A stretch of 64,000 bases of DNA from Pseudoalteromonas luteoviolacea (GCF_001750165.1 NZ_CP015411.1:3190001-3254000); one strand, 5' to 3'. Positions 56,101 through 63,593 are shown, counted from the first letter of the stretch. The notes: generated from the sequence alone by a model not told the origin. Program-made: numbers and translations.

Positions 56101-56415
56101 TTCAATACTGCTCGCCTTTAGCTCTGTACTTTCGGCACTGTTCAACAAGCCTTGTTGAGATAAAAATGCTAATGTCGCCGCTTTATTATTTGCCTCTTGA
56201 GCCGCTTTCCCGGTATTTGCTTGGTAATTAGCTGCAAAAGGGTCGTTAGAAACTGGACGTTGGAGATTCCGCGTTTCAACCGTTTCTTTTTCTTCAAATT
56301 TAACGGTTTCAGTTTGAAGACTGTCACCATAAGCGTGCGTGCTAATCGCCCCCCCAGCCAATAAAGTTGGGATAACAGCACTCAAGGCTGTTTTTTTTGT
56401 TTTTATACTGCTCAT
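47119..56415 (-). CDS. Giant tandem-95-repeat surface protein ending in a GlyGly-CTERM-like anchor and a fused outer-membrane barrel
   Basis: A 3098-residue exported protein. Order: signal peptide (1-28); a Cys-bearing segment; a choice-of-anchor-D-like domain (about 155-277); about 20 cadherin/Ig-like tandem-95 repeats (about 280-2170), with N-D-A-P-V-A boundaries and Asp-rich calcium-type motifs; a HYR-like domain, a Calx-beta-like domain (VVEGQVYTLGVYL), a thrombospondin-3-like DTDGDLIPD segment and a choice-of-anchor-U-like domain; two more repeats. Then come SSGSMGGALMLLMSVFVIRRRK (GG at 2883-2884), a signal-like stretch ending AMA-DA (2920/2921) and a 178-residue OmpA-like beta-barrel ending in Phe. 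Its ATG overlaps the stop of the TIGR03032 gene (ATGA). Adhesion is inferred from the repeats. Confidence 0.9.
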   Translation of the reverse strand: MSSIKTKKTALSAVIPTLLAGGAISTHAYGDSLQTETVKFEEKETVETRNLQRPVSNDPFAANYQANTGKAAQEANNKAATLAFLSQQGLLNSAESTELKASSIEALSKVFVGSCIGFDGRCIDLSDQGSFTCSMFSGTWFSDSDNCTVPASPEINVMGNNQMIVSGDTTPVSSDNTHFGDHTVGDNKVSRTFIIENQLANSRLNLTGNSKVSISGDSDFSIETQPNVSSINGIGQTSFVVTLDPKTAGNREATITIVNNDENEGTYTFKVGASIYSANTAPVAVDDAITIMQGTTSVKIPLIDNDTDADLNDRIAIYTIGTPTKGSLMLLNGEHLFYTPPSADFSGTSTFTYKLSDSHGAISNEATVTVTVTPLNTAPVTQDQSVSVNEDGSVEITLAATDEDNDALTYRIGSNVGNGALVKQSDAVWLYTPSHNYNGADSFTFIANDGTADSSAATVNITVNAVNDAPSSGDIKGDVAEDGVFTFSVGEIATDVEDGYPKGEFKVVTQPSIGSVQYDKTTRVLTYTPFVNANGTDTFQYQLFDSEGLGTSLLNGTITITPVDDAPVASNDTIATNEDTAVSFNLLSNDSDPDNDMVASSATIVTQPTKGQVSIANGVVTYTPNADVSGQDTFTYTVKDAAQNTSNTATVTVNITAVNDAPVAQNQSVSVNEDGTVEITLAATDEENNALTYRIGSNVGNGALVKQSDTVWLYTPSHNYNGADSFTFIANDGTADSSAATVNITVNAVNDVPSSVDIKGDVAEDGVFTFSVGEVATDVEDGYPQGEFKVVTQPSIGSVQYDKNTRVLTYTPFANVNGTDTFQYQLFDSEGLGTALLNGTITITPVDDAPVASNDTIATNEDTAVSFNLLSNDSDPENDMVASSATIVTQPAKGQVSIANGVVTYTPNADVSGQDTFTYTVKDAAQNTSNTATATVNITAVNDAPVAATLSMNTSEDTDSSALQVRSQTTDIEDSMPTGELAIATAPSKGTVVIDQNAGTFVYQPFANQFGADSFTYTVKDSEGLVSAQATVNITIGSVNDKPVADNDSVTTNEDTSITLAVLSNDSDVEDQGFNGANITLENKGNGAGVYDKATVDIQADGQLSITPNADANGSFTFSYWLTDSEGLTSDAATVTVNITPVNDAPVAVDNTATLLEEGSFEVNVLGNDTDVDTNDSLDVSSVTVVAAPQFGQAVVNAQGAIVYTPNTNYFGDDTFTYTVKDAAGAVSNAATVTMTVTAVNDAPVAQAQVLSLDEDGTLQITLSATDQENDALTYRIATDVSHGTLVKQSDTVWLYTPNRDFNGTDSFTFIANDGDLDSAAQTVSLTVNALNDAPTADAQTVAGEEDTDIPITLSGSDVDSNTLTYAIATQPSQGTVILNGNIATYRGNADYVGSDSFTFTTHDGALSSMPVTVSISLSNVNDAPVISGVPASSVNEDSAYHFVPTFNDVDGDIPTFSIVNKPTWASFDSTTGALTGTPVNENVGNYSDIQITVSDGTLSAALAAFSIMVVNTNDAPVISGTPANSVDEDALYSFTPSALDIDGDSLIFAIENKPSWATFDTATGELSGTPLDANVGTAENIQISVSDGQVSVPLSPFSITVANTNDAPQGSDYAVTVNEGEALLVSKENGVLSNASDEDMDSGDFLVAALIKQASHGSVTLNADGSFTYQNNGSEETADSFTYQVVDSFGASSATHIVNIAITPVADAPIALDDSAATLEDQAVSLDLLSNDTDAEHDIVASSATVVTAPSHGEVSLVNGVATYTPHQDFNGTDSFTYIVSDQTVNNSAAATVTISVTAVNDQPQAADISMIMSEDSAAQSIAVRVYATDVEEGNPIGDIAIVTRPTLGQVVVSQDNGTLIYTPNANAQGSDTLTYTIADGNGAVSDPATITFSIGAVNDMPIAQGDQVSTEEDTAVILSVLANDSDIEDNGFNGANITLEDQGNGPGMYDKAQVSVLADGQLEIIPVTNAHGTLTFTYTLTDSEGMTSEPATVTVVITPVNDAPVAASDVAQLEEEGSFAVNVLGNDTDVDGTDELDASSLVIVSTPEKGTVTVDTLGRIVYTGAQDQSGDDTFSYTVRDTSGAVSNVAVVTMAISNTNDAPEAQDDSFADSAYDEETGTYRLDVLSNDTDVDVGDTLALTSAVASVGDVVIEDGMLVYTPETSFNGVVIIEYLVQDAAGEFSTAKVELMVNRNTSSESPPVITVPDDVFVNATGLFTKVDLGHATAVDSNGNPLSVSLIGETTQFSPGRHTANWRATDSNGIESIATQNVFVSPLVSLSKDQRVVEGQVYTLGVYLNGEAASYPVTLPFTVSGTANGDDHSLSNGTVVISEGTSAILSFNIVDDGVVEGNETIVVTLDDSLNLGANSTATLTIIEENIAPVISLSAEQDSQQRTTVAASEQMVTITANVVDANTHDGATLSWHADLALENISTDNTRFAFSPKALSPDVYRVDLTVTDNGVPSQSTTSSIYLDVVEQLNSLDTGKDTDGDLIPDIEEGYIDSDNDGIPDFQDAIANCSVLQQQATESEQFLIEVEPGVCIRKGISVSQNVTGGVQILPEELAADADASNVGGLFDFVATELPQPGNAYSVVIPQRKPVPANAEYRKYKAGVWTDFVIDADNLLLSAKGQQGYCPAPGSKEWTPGLTEGDWCVKLQIVDGGPNDDDGIANGSIVDPGGVAVSNLDNMIPMANRDEVTIGSGQSIIIDVLANDTDADSDTLRILGASVDFGEVVISDNKLNFTPPSTFVGTATIEYSITDNQGGTANSTVAVNLVVNNAPTTQPDTASTDDKTSIVIDVLANDADMDGDVFSVIGAVAQQGRISINEDGTLGYTPKQGFEGVDIVSYQVMDSKGAITDGVAQVTITAYKVVNIDNTSSGSMGGALMLLMSVFVIRRRKAILPSFALVTASCLISQPAMADAWTLKGTVGEARADKHINTMSGLEVTSIDDNSSSWSVAGFYELLPSWHVGIGYVDLGQGRVSFAGESLTPQDAHTAVSRTAPVLPEGFTMQVNYDVFEYKGFTGDVFLGAFNWAYQINSTRENRFLKQYEQSETNAFFGAELGYELTESLSVGLNYTHFDISENHISDIGVSLSVSF
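53569..55266. repeat. Near-identical 849-bp tandem duplication inside the giant adhesin gene
   Basis: Two copies, about 53569-54417 and 54418-55266, align at a constant offset of 849 bases (283 codons, in frame), with only scattered substitutions over most of their length. For instance gaggtattttgtgccg starts at 53630 and again at 54479. Each copy encodes three repeat domains (repeats 2-4 and 5-7 of the protein, about residues 384-949). The 53569 end is less well conserved than the rest. Confidence 0.85.
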
Positions 56416-57605
56416 TTTATCTCCATTAAGAAATCAAATAGGTGGGGGGATAGCGCATCTTCATTCCCGATAAATTCTGGGAAAGTAGAGTTTGAAATAA
56501 CTGCGATATCATAGAGTTGTGATACGTTTTCTGTGAATTCTAAGTGAGTGATAACCTCACCGGTGTGTTTGTTTAAAACCCAGATGCCACAGCGGGTTTT
56601 TTCTGACTGTAAAGCGTGTAATATCGTTGTTTTTCCCGATACTTTGGTCTCTTTAGTTGTACTTGTACACACAATCATTAAGTCACCTAAAAAGGTTAAC
56701 CCACGGGTAAAGCCAGGCAGGGTGCACACCTCAACAACCTTTTTAGAAATTGGGTTGTATTTTAAAACTTGCCCTTCCCCTGAATTACACACATACACCC
56801 AGCCTTCATGGCAACGAGGAGAATGTGGTAAGCACAAGTTATCTAGTAGTATTTCGTTTGTATTAACATCTATCAGTGTGCCTTTGGTATTTTCGCGCCA
56901 TGCATCTTTTGAATCACACTGACTAAACGTAGTAACATAGCGGGGTTTGCCATTTAACATGGCCATGCCATTGAGGTGACAACGATTATCTGGTTTGAGC
57001 TCAGAGATAAACGGGGGCTTCCATTTCGCGACAAACCCGGTGTTTGGACTCAATGTCACCAAACATGAGTAGCTCGAGTTAACCGCCCATAAACCATCAT
57101 CGCCCCATGCAATGTCATGAATGTTGATAAACCCCGTGGTCAGGGAAGTACGCTCCGTAAAAAGCATATCGCATGCTTTAACTGCATTGATTTGCGCCGC
57201 TCGCGCCTTGTAAAACTCATGCTCGCTGTTTTGCTCTGTTTGAGGCTGTATTTTTTTTGACAATGTACTCATATCATCAAATTGCCCTGAGCTGATGGCG
57301 TCTCTGGATTGGTGACTGACTTTAAAATCCGTTACTTTATTAAAGCTGCTCACCGTTACACGCTCATGGCTCACACACAGTCCCATAGGTAACTTAACGT
57401 GCTTTATACTGGTATTCAGCTCACCCTGTTTACTTCTTATCAAAATCAATGAATCCGATTGATAGCTTGACACAACAAGCGATATACCGAGCGCTTCGAG
57501 AATTTTTGGGAAATTTGACTGATATTGACTCGCAAATTCATTCGCTGAAGACGCCTCTTTATACGGCGTTTCAGGTGCTTGCGAGTACGGCGTGTCATCT
57601 GTCAA
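56412..57605 (-). CDS. TIGR03032/DUF4915 family protein
   Basis: A 397-residue protein of the TIGR03032 family. Typical segments are LVVSSYQSDSLILIRS, INIHDIAWGDDGLWAVNSSYSCL, KWKPPFISELKPDNRCHLNGMA and LPGFTRGLTFLGDLMIVC, a propeller-like repeated beta pattern. It has no signal peptide, so it is probably cytoplasmic. Start: TTG at 57605, with AGGAG seven bases upstream. The family's function is not established; homologues often lie with large repeat or exported proteins. Here it is the middle gene of a subtilase, TIGR03032, giant-adhesin operon and overlaps the adhesin ATG by 4 bases, so stoichiometric translation is likely. A role in making or exporting the adhesin is inference. Confidence 0.85.
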   Translation of the reverse strand: MTDDTPYSQAPETPYKEASSANEFASQYQSNFPKILEALGISLVVSSYQSDSLILIRSKQGELNTSIKHVKLPMGLCVSHERVTVSSFNKVTDFKVSHQSRDAISSGQFDDMSTLSKKIQPQTEQNSEHEFYKARAAQINAVKACDMLFTERTSLTTGFINIHDIAWGDDGLWAVNSSYSCLVTLSPNTGFVAKWKPPFISELKPDNRCHLNGMAMLNGKPRYVTTFSQCDSKDAWRENTKGTLIDVNTNEILLDNLCLPHSPRCHEGWVYVCNSGEGQVLKYNPISKKVVEVCTLPGFTRGLTFLGDLMIVCTSTTKETKVSGKTTILHALQSEKTRCGIWVLNKHTGEVITHLEFTENVSQLYDIAVISNSTFPEFIGNEDALSPHLFDFLMEIK

Positions 57606-57654
57606 CTTAATACTCCTGAGTTATAGGGTGGCCTAAAAGGCCTATGATTACTTT

Positions 57655-58848
57655 TTAATGCCATACCGACTCAATGGTGTGTTTATCAACACCGCAAGAC
57701 AGCAGGTGCGAAAACAGGCCCGATGCCTTTGCAGCAGCCGATGATGTTCCAGTCAAACCTGTATTTTTTTGATTGATTAAAACCCACGCTTTTGAGGGAA
57801 TGTAAATGTCTACGCATTCACCAAAGTTTGAAAACGGTGCTCGTGTATTGCTATGCAACGCACCGATGACGGTGACTCCGTCGAGTGTTGAAAGCTGGTT
57901 TGCTTGACATGCGTCAGCACCATCATTGCCAGCTGCAAACACTAAAAAATCGACGTTCTTTTGAGCCGCTGTATGTTCAATGACGTCAGCTAAAAACTCA
58001 GACATAAAAGGCAGCACCCAGCTGCTGTTAATCACATTGGCTTGCATTTTTTGCGCAATGGTGAAAGCGAGGATCATGGCCGAAGTATGTGAACTCACTT
58101 GGCGAATAGCGATCAGTTCACTTTTATGTTTGCTGACGCTGGACTGTTGCTGCAAAAACACCTGTAACATGGCAGTGCCATGCATTTGATTTTTGTTTTG
58201 TGGTTTGGCATTGAGTGTTTGTAGATCTGCATCATATTCAAAAATGACATTTAGCTGACTTCTTTCTCTGTCTGTAATGACAAAACCATCATCAATAATC
58301 GCCGTTCTGATGGCTTTTTTCGTCTCGAGGCATGGAAGCGATACTAACCTGTGGTAACGAGCAAAATAACCTTCTTCACCCTTTTCAATGACCTGCTTTA
58401 GCTGGGTCTTCGCTTTTATATTATTTACCAAAGCAAAGTCTGGTTGAACTTTGTTAGGTCCTAATTGCGATGATAAGGATTGATATAAAGGATAAAAATG
58501 ATGCTTTTCTGGTGTCACTAACAAAACTGAGAGTTTATTGAGTTCTGCGATGGTTTGTACTTTTTCGATGCCATCTGTTCGTTCAAGACTATTTTTTACC
58601 GCTTGTGAGGCCTTGACCAAAATACGCCCATTTAAAAAAAACTGCTGATTAATATTGCTATCAAAATAATTAGGCAGTTCGCTTTCCCTAAGCTCGATCT
58701 GTTTAGAAAAGTTGTGAAAAATGAGCTTTTCCTCATCGTTTGATATTAAACGTTCAAGCTCAGTCGCAGCTGAAAAAGCACTTAAGAGCAGTAAAAAAGA
58801 CAGATATAAAAAATTCATCAGAATTATTTTTATTGAATTAAATTGCAT
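57655..58848 (-). CDS. Exported subtilisin-like serine protease
   Basis: A 397-residue S8-family protease with a signal peptide (about residues 1-28). Residues about 30-175 would be a propeptide. The catalytic triad is complete: Asp186 in TAIIDDGFV, His223 in MHGTAM, Ser369 in LTGTSSAAA, with oxyanion Asn308 in AAGNDG. It has five cysteines. The core is short for the family (about 220 residues), and the sequence after His is condensed. The ATG has no nearby ribosome site (GAGAGAGG is 13 bases away); Met11 is an alternative. It heads the operon leading to the TIGR03032 protein and giant adhesin, which may be its substrate. Confidence 0.85.
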   Translation of the reverse strand: MQFNSIKIILMNFLYLSFLLLLSAFSAATELERLISNDEEKLIFHNFSKQIELRESELPNYFDSNINQQFFLNGRILVKASQAVKNSLERTDGIEKVQTIAELNKLSVLLVTPEKHHFYPLYQSLSSQLGPNKVQPDFALVNNIKAKTQLKQVIEKGEEGYFARYHRLVSLPCLETKKAIRTAIIDDGFVITDRERSQLNVIFEYDADLQTLNAKPQNKNQMHGTAMLQVFLQQQSSVSKHKSELIAIRQVSSHTSAMILAFTIAQKMQANVINSSWVLPFMSEFLADVIEHTAAQKNVDFLVFAAGNDGADACQANQLSTLDGVTVIGALHSNTRAPFSNFGECVDIYIPSKAWVLINQKNTGLTGTSSAAAKASGLFSHLLSCGVDKHTIESVWH

Positions 58849-58889
58849 TTTTATTAAAAAACCTCTCTCCTTTCCACCTGCTTAATGAA

Positions 58890-59096
58890 ATGCAATTTTC
58901 ACAACAAAAAACACAACCCAGCCTAAAAAGAAGAAATATATTTACAAAAAGTTTGCTTAAACAAATCGAAATTGATGATCTAGATCAATTTTACAGCAAT
59001 TATATTTGCAAACAAGAAAATAGGTACATATACAGTACAAATGATTACATTTATGGAATTGCGACAGACGAAATAGTTATACTGAATAAAGTATAA
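58890..59096 (+). CDS. Possible small protein of unknown function
   Basis: A 68-residue frame, basic at the N-terminus and Tyr/Asp-rich later (DLDQFYSNYICKQENRYIYS). It has no homology I recognise, and only a weak ribosome site. It starts 41 bases from the divergent subtilase gene, in the spot where a promoter is needed. Coding status is uncertain. Confidence 0.3.
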   Translation: MQFSQQKTQPSLKRRNIFTKSLLKQIEIDDLDQFYSNYICKQENRYIYSTNDYIYGIATDEIVILNKV

Positions 59097-59705
59097 TAAT
59101 TAACCACTCTACAACTATGGTAAGAATGCGTATCTAGTCACGTTAGAATAAGGAGGGATGACCTAATATAGCGCTTATTAATTACTCAGAAAGCCCCAAG
59201 GGTATACTTGACTTAATCAGTTTTTTATTGGGTGTGATAAGTAAGATTAAATTGAGCGAACTCCAGACGTTCAAATTAAAAAGAGTAATTGATAGCCACA
59301 TGATTTCGATGTGTGAGTATAATAAAGTACCTACACCACCATTAAATTATGAATTCGCCACACAAAGGTCCAGAGTCTGATTTCATACTGCTCTCATAAC
59401 TAAAAACCATTATTTTCAGCTGCAAACATATTTTTATTTAAAATCGTTTTTTTGACTAGAGTGGGTGCAATACTTTAGACATTTGCGAATACGAGGAATA
59501 ATAAAACCAACCTAAATACATATTATAAAATAAATTATAAAAACCTATTATTTTACCAGCCTTATTGTTTAACTAGTTTCATACGCACTATTTACAAGCA
59601 ACCTCGCATACTTACGTCGTTGCTCTCCGATCTCCTGACTTATTTCTCTGCTTGATCTAATTAAAAAGGGCAATAATATATCGCCCCTCTATGCTAATTC
59701 GTATC
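59097..59705. other. Intergenic region with a decayed-looking reading frame
   Basis: A 609-base gap between the small ORF and the TonB receptor's 3' end. On the plus strand 59162-59380 is open for 72 codons (includes GILDLISFLLGVISKIKLSE and SMCEYNKVPTPPLNYEF) with protein-like composition but no ATG/GTG/TTG near its start; a strong AAGGAGGG site leads only into ATG-ACC-TAA in that frame. It may be a gene remnant. No terminator is clear. Confidence 0.3.
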
Positions 59706-61886
59706 TTAAAGTCGATAACTAACTTCTACACCTATTTCACGCGGGTTACCAAACTGATAATAAGGGCCGTAACTATCAAACTCCCCTCCGTGTCGAGGGT
59801 CGTTGTCCCATGTGCCAAATCCACGCACAATATAGTCTTCATTCGTCAGGTTTTTACTAAATAAAGCCAACGTCAGGTTATCAGTTGGAACCCAAGTAAC
59901 TTTTGCATTTAACAACTCATAGGCCTGTGTAACTTCATCGTGATTATCACCTAACTCAAAACTATCTTTTGCTTCCAAAGACAGCCATAAAGTCACTGAT
60001 TCAGTAAGGTCATAGCTTGTACTGACGGTAAACTGATAACTTGGTGCATGAGAGAGCTCTTTACCCGACAAATCAGTAACGACGTATTCTCCAGTTTCTC
60101 TGGCTATACGCAAACTATCTGCATGTGAATAACTATAAAATTCATCAAACTTACTGTCCATTAAACCAAGGCTTGCATTAAAGCGTAATCGCTCTGAGTG
60201 TCGATAAAATAACTCAGCTTCAATGCCATAACTATTGGCTTTAGCTGCATTAATAAGATAAGAAGTAAAACCTGTACAGGTACTATTGCCGCTACAATCG
60301 GCAAAAGACTGCTCTACTTGTGCATCTTTTCTGTCTTGATAAAACACAGAGATTTGCGCATGCAGTTGAGGTGAGAAGACGCTTTTTAGTCCAAACTCAT
60401 AGTTCCACAAAGTTTCCGTATCATAGGTCAGTGGAATTTCATCCCGCGTACTCACGTTTACGCCACCTGTTTTGTAGCCTTTAGCGATTCGTATATAAGC
60501 AAAATGTTCATCGCTCAACTGCGTATCGAGGCTTAAGTGACCGCCAAACAAAGATTCACTACTGTCATTCACTATATCATTACTGTCTGAGTAATCACTT
60601 GTATAACGCTCGGTACGTAAACCTAGTTGTATATTCACGCTGTCAGTTAATGGTGCTGAAATGTCACCATACAAAGCAATATTCTTAGAGGTAAATTGGC
60701 GACTAAACTCAACGGGCATACCAAAGAATCTATCTTTTAATGCTAGGTCTTGCTGCTCATCTTTGGCATACACACCCGCCACCCAGCTTAAGCTGTCGCT
60801 ATCACTTTGAGATAAAAGCCGTGTATCAAAGGTATGAGTTTGTGTTTCTCGGTCAAATAAACGAGTGCCAAAAAAAGCACAATTTGATGGTGTACCTGGG
60901 TAATTATCGCAAAATGACTGCGAACGCCAATCAAGATCAAAGCCGTAAGCAGAATCACTGTCCGCACTTGAAACTATCGTCTTTAAGTTTAATGTATCTG
61001 CAACTTTATAGTCTGCAATCAACGAGATACCTAAAGACTCAAGATCATCCGTCCCCGGCTCATCAGATACCGTGTCGCGCACATTGTCTAGAGTAAACGC
61101 GTCGTAGCCATTATCAAAATCAAGATGCACCAAATTTACGTTAAGGTTTAAATCCTCATTTACATCAATACTAAACTTACTGCGAATAGTGAACTCATCA
61201 ATGCCATTGGTGTCGTCCTTGCCTAAATAGTGATTTTCGATATAGCCGTCACTTTTATTACTTTGCATAGCAACACGGACATTCACCGACTCAGTCAAAG
61301 CACCATTGACCACCACGCCATATTCTTTTGTATCAATTGCACCGCGATTGCCATCAATGTCACTGAAGCGGCCAGAGAGTTTTGCATCAAAATCTTCGCT
61401 GGCTTGTTGCGTAGTGACATTAATCATGCCTGCTAGGGCATTTGCGCCAAATAAAGTGCCCTGTGGTCCACGCAAGATTTCAACACGCTCTACATCAAAT
61501 AGTGTGGCTGCACCACCTAAACTACTGTAATCAATTCCATCGATTAAAATACCTACGCTAGGCCTGAGCACTTGCTGAAACTCTGCAAGCTCACCTATGC
61601 CCCTAATCTGAAAAAACTTGCCTCGTGAGGCACCCGCTGAATAGTTTAAGTTTGGTGTTGTCGCGAGCATATCACTCAAAAAATTAGCACTGCGCGCTTC
61701 GATTTTTGACGTGGTGATTACTGATACAGAATTAGCAGTCTCCATTAAAGGCAATGGCCTAAATTCAGACTTAACAACAATGACTTCTATGTCATCTTTG
61801 CTCTCTTTAATGTTGTCATCAGCTAATGCATATCCAGTAAAACTGAGCGCTAGGCATACCGCAGAGAGTTTAAATGCATTTTTCAT
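59706..61886 (-). CDS. TonB-dependent receptor in a TPP-riboswitch operon (probable thiamine or precursor uptake)
   Basis: A 726-residue outer-membrane receptor with a signal peptide (GYALA-DD, about residue 22), a TonB box-like DIEVIVVKSE, the plug (about 40-165; FDVERVEILRGPQGTLFGANALAG) and a barrel ending EIGVEVSYRL. The terminal residue is Leu rather than Phe. It follows the SSS transporter gene by 36 bases and is thus downstream of the minus-strand TPP riboswitch. TonB receptors under THI elements have been predicted to carry thiamine or its precursors. Ligand identity is inferred from the regulation, not the sequence. Confidence 0.85.
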   Translation of the reverse strand: MKNAFKLSAVCLALSFTGYALADDNIKESKDDIEVIVVKSEFRPLPLMETANSVSVITTSKIEARSANFLSDMLATTPNLNYSAGASRGKFFQIRGIGELAEFQQVLRPSVGILIDGIDYSSLGGAATLFDVERVEILRGPQGTLFGANALAGMINVTTQQASEDFDAKLSGRFSDIDGNRGAIDTKEYGVVVNGALTESVNVRVAMQSNKSDGYIENHYLGKDDTNGIDEFTIRSKFSIDVNEDLNLNVNLVHLDFDNGYDAFTLDNVRDTVSDEPGTDDLESLGISLIADYKVADTLNLKTIVSSADSDSAYGFDLDWRSQSFCDNYPGTPSNCAFFGTRLFDRETQTHTFDTRLLSQSDSDSLSWVAGVYAKDEQQDLALKDRFFGMPVEFSRQFTSKNIALYGDISAPLTDSVNIQLGLRTERYTSDYSDSNDIVNDSSESLFGGHLSLDTQLSDEHFAYIRIAKGYKTGGVNVSTRDEIPLTYDTETLWNYEFGLKSVFSPQLHAQISVFYQDRKDAQVEQSFADCSGNSTCTGFTSYLINAAKANSYGIEAELFYRHSERLRFNASLGLMDSKFDEFYSYSHADSLRIARETGEYVVTDLSGKELSHAPSYQFTVSTSYDLTESVTLWLSLEAKDSFELGDNHDEVTQAYELLNAKVTWVPTDNLTLALFSKNLTNEDYIVRGFGTWDNDPRHGGEFDSYGPYYQFGNPREIGVEVSYRL

Positions 61887-61922
61887 AAATAGGTCTATAC
61901 CTCAAAAAGTGATGTTATTCGG

Positions 61923-63362
61923 TTATGACTCAATTGGCTTGACTTTGCTGGCAAGTAAAGTGAAATCAAATGAGTTTTTACTAGGCAATATGAGTAGCAG
62001 TAATGAAATAGCAACAGGTACTAAAGATGCTAGCAAGAATGATTCAAGTAAGTTGTTCAAGGGCTCGCCAGGCATAGGGAACAAGTACAAACCACTTAGC
62101 AAACCACCTGAAATACTCAAAGCCGCGTTATAGCTTTGATATTTACCATTATAAAAACCAAAGAAGACGGGAAACGCCGCAGCACAGCACAGTAGGTCGG
62201 CTAATAAAAATAAATACAAAATGCTGAACCCTTGTGAAGCGGTTATGAGCACAGGGATTGACATTAATACGATGAGCCAGCGAGATATTTTTAGTAGCTT
62301 CTGAGCAGACATTTGCGGCATTAGGCGATGTAAGTCGACCACCAAAATACTATTAAGGCCACTGATGCTTGAGTCAGCGCTACTCATGATAAGCGCTAAT
62401 CCAAAAGGGATCAGTCCGAGCATAAACCAATAGGGAACCGTATCTAAAATCACACTAAACAGAGCTGTAGATCCTTGTCCTGGAAGCCCCAAACCGACAA
62501 ACGCCAAGCCGAATAACCCCATGATGATAATAATTGGAAAACTCAGTACGCCACTTAAAATAAAGGCATTGCGCACCACTTTGTTATCTCGCGCTGCAAA
62601 TACTCTTTGCCAGGCCCCTTGATAAAAAAGACCAGTTAATACCACAGCAATAAAAAAGGTCAGGCCCGTTTCTATGCCAGTGGCATTAAAAGGGTCAATC
62701 AGGTGTGGGGCATTTTGCGCAAGCCCATTAAGTGCAGGTGCAATGCCGTCGGTTGCCGCCCAGCCAAACCCAATAATGAGCGCAATAAATGGCAAGATCA
62801 CTAACATTTGCAGACGATCGGTAAAAATCGTGACACGTAAGCCGCCGTAGAGGGTATAAAGCAAGGTTGCAAACATCACAATGGCGGCAGTGGCCCACAA
62901 GGGGACCGGAGAAACAAGTGCCACCATTTTTGCAATACCAGTTAATCCAGCGGTCAGCCCGATAAATAAATAAAACAGCATAATCAGCAGCACAAACACA
63001 TATAAACCTTTGCCATATCGGTTATAAACAAACTCTGTTAATGTGTGCCCTTCTGGCATCAAGGTGCGGATCCTAGCCCCAAGAGGGATCATGATTAAAC
63101 GCGGTGCAAGCACACCTAATGCATAGCCGATGACCGCGCCAATGCCACCCCAAGTGGCTGACTCAGCGGGGCCAAACAAGACCCATGTACCCATTGTTGT
63201 TGCCATTAATGTGAGCATAGTAGCTTGGCTATTTTGGCTGTTTCGTGCCACTAAAAAGTCGTCTAGTTTATCCTGACAACGGCGCGCATATATTAAGCCT
63301 GGTATAGAAAAAAGAGCCGCAAAAACGACCAAAGATATCAGAGCGGTTGTGATGTCCAACAT
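61923..63362 (-). CDS. Sodium:solute symporter under TPP riboswitch control (ThiV-like)
   Basis: A 479-residue transporter of the SSS family with about 13 hydrophobic helices and the usual features: WVLFGPAESATWGGIGAVIG, NRYGKGLYVFVLL, and GLIPFGLALIMSSADSSISGLN with its Ser/Asp-rich sodium-site helix. An AAGGGA ribosome site precedes the ATG. A full TPP riboswitch and terminator-type platform lie upstream, so it probably imports thiamine or a precursor (hydroxymethylpyrimidine or thiazole); SSS proteins in such settings have been called ThiV. It is co-transcribed with the TonB receptor downstream, giving an outer plus inner membrane uptake pair. Confidence 0.85.
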   Translation of the reverse strand: MLDITTALISLVVFAALFSIPGLIYARRCQDKLDDFLVARNSQNSQATMLTLMATTMGTWVLFGPAESATWGGIGAVIGYALGVLAPRLIMIPLGARIRTLMPEGHTLTEFVYNRYGKGLYVFVLLIMLFYLFIGLTAGLTGIAKMVALVSPVPLWATAAIVMFATLLYTLYGGLRVTIFTDRLQMLVILPFIALIIGFGWAATDGIAPALNGLAQNAPHLIDPFNATGIETGLTFFIAVVLTGLFYQGAWQRVFAARDNKVVRNAFILSGVLSFPIIIIMGLFGLAFVGLGLPGQGSTALFSVILDTVPYWFMLGLIPFGLALIMSSADSSISGLNSILVVDLHRLMPQMSAQKLLKISRWLIVLMSIPVLITASQGFSILYLFLLADLLCCAAAFPVFFGFYNGKYQSYNAALSISGGLLSGLYLFPMPGEPLNNLLESFLLASLVPVAISLLLLILPSKNSFDFTLLASKVKPIES

Positions 63363-63414
63363 AAGTTATCCCTTGTATTTACAGGAAACTTAATGCTCAG
63401 ACAGAGGAATATTA

Positions 63415-63461
63415 GAAAAACAGCCACACAGAACTTTACTGGTAAATATTCACCAGTGGCT
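63415..63461 (-). terminator. Terminator-type expression platform of the minus-strand riboswitch
   Basis: On the minus strand AGCCAC and GTGGCT pair around an inner ACTGGT/ACCAGT helix, followed by GTTTTT. It sits directly after the aptamer and 50 bases before the symporter ATG, and overlaps the end of the aptamer region, so aptamer folding can decide termination. Confidence 0.6.
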
Positions 63462-63464
63462 ACC

Positions 63465-63588
63465 TCCTTCCCTGCGCAAGCATTAACTTTATCAGGTTCA
63501 AAGGGTTACTACTTTTAACAACAAGAGTGCAGTAAACACTCCGTTAGTAGAATCTCAGCCTTAGTACATTGGGCTCCCCTAGGAAGCG
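63465..63588 (-). promoter_or_regulatory. TPP riboswitch (THI element), minus strand, for symporter and TonB receptor
   Basis: Minus-strand sequence has the THI core: CTTCCTAGGGGAGCCC near the 5' end, GGCTGAGATTCTAC, then CCCTTTGAACCTGATAAAG and the 3' GCAGGGAAGG. The P3 arm is extended (about 40 extra bases). A terminator-like platform follows. This is the classical thiamine-pyrophosphate aptamer, expected to switch off the operon at high TPP. Confidence 0.92.
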
Positions 63589-63593
63589 GGAAA

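Noticed and set aside
47158..56158. Dozens of open frames on the plus strand opposite the giant adhesin
   Set aside because: They are the reverse of repeated, Asp/Thr-rich coding DNA, have no ribosome sites, and recur in step with the 849-bp duplication. They are shadows of the real gene.
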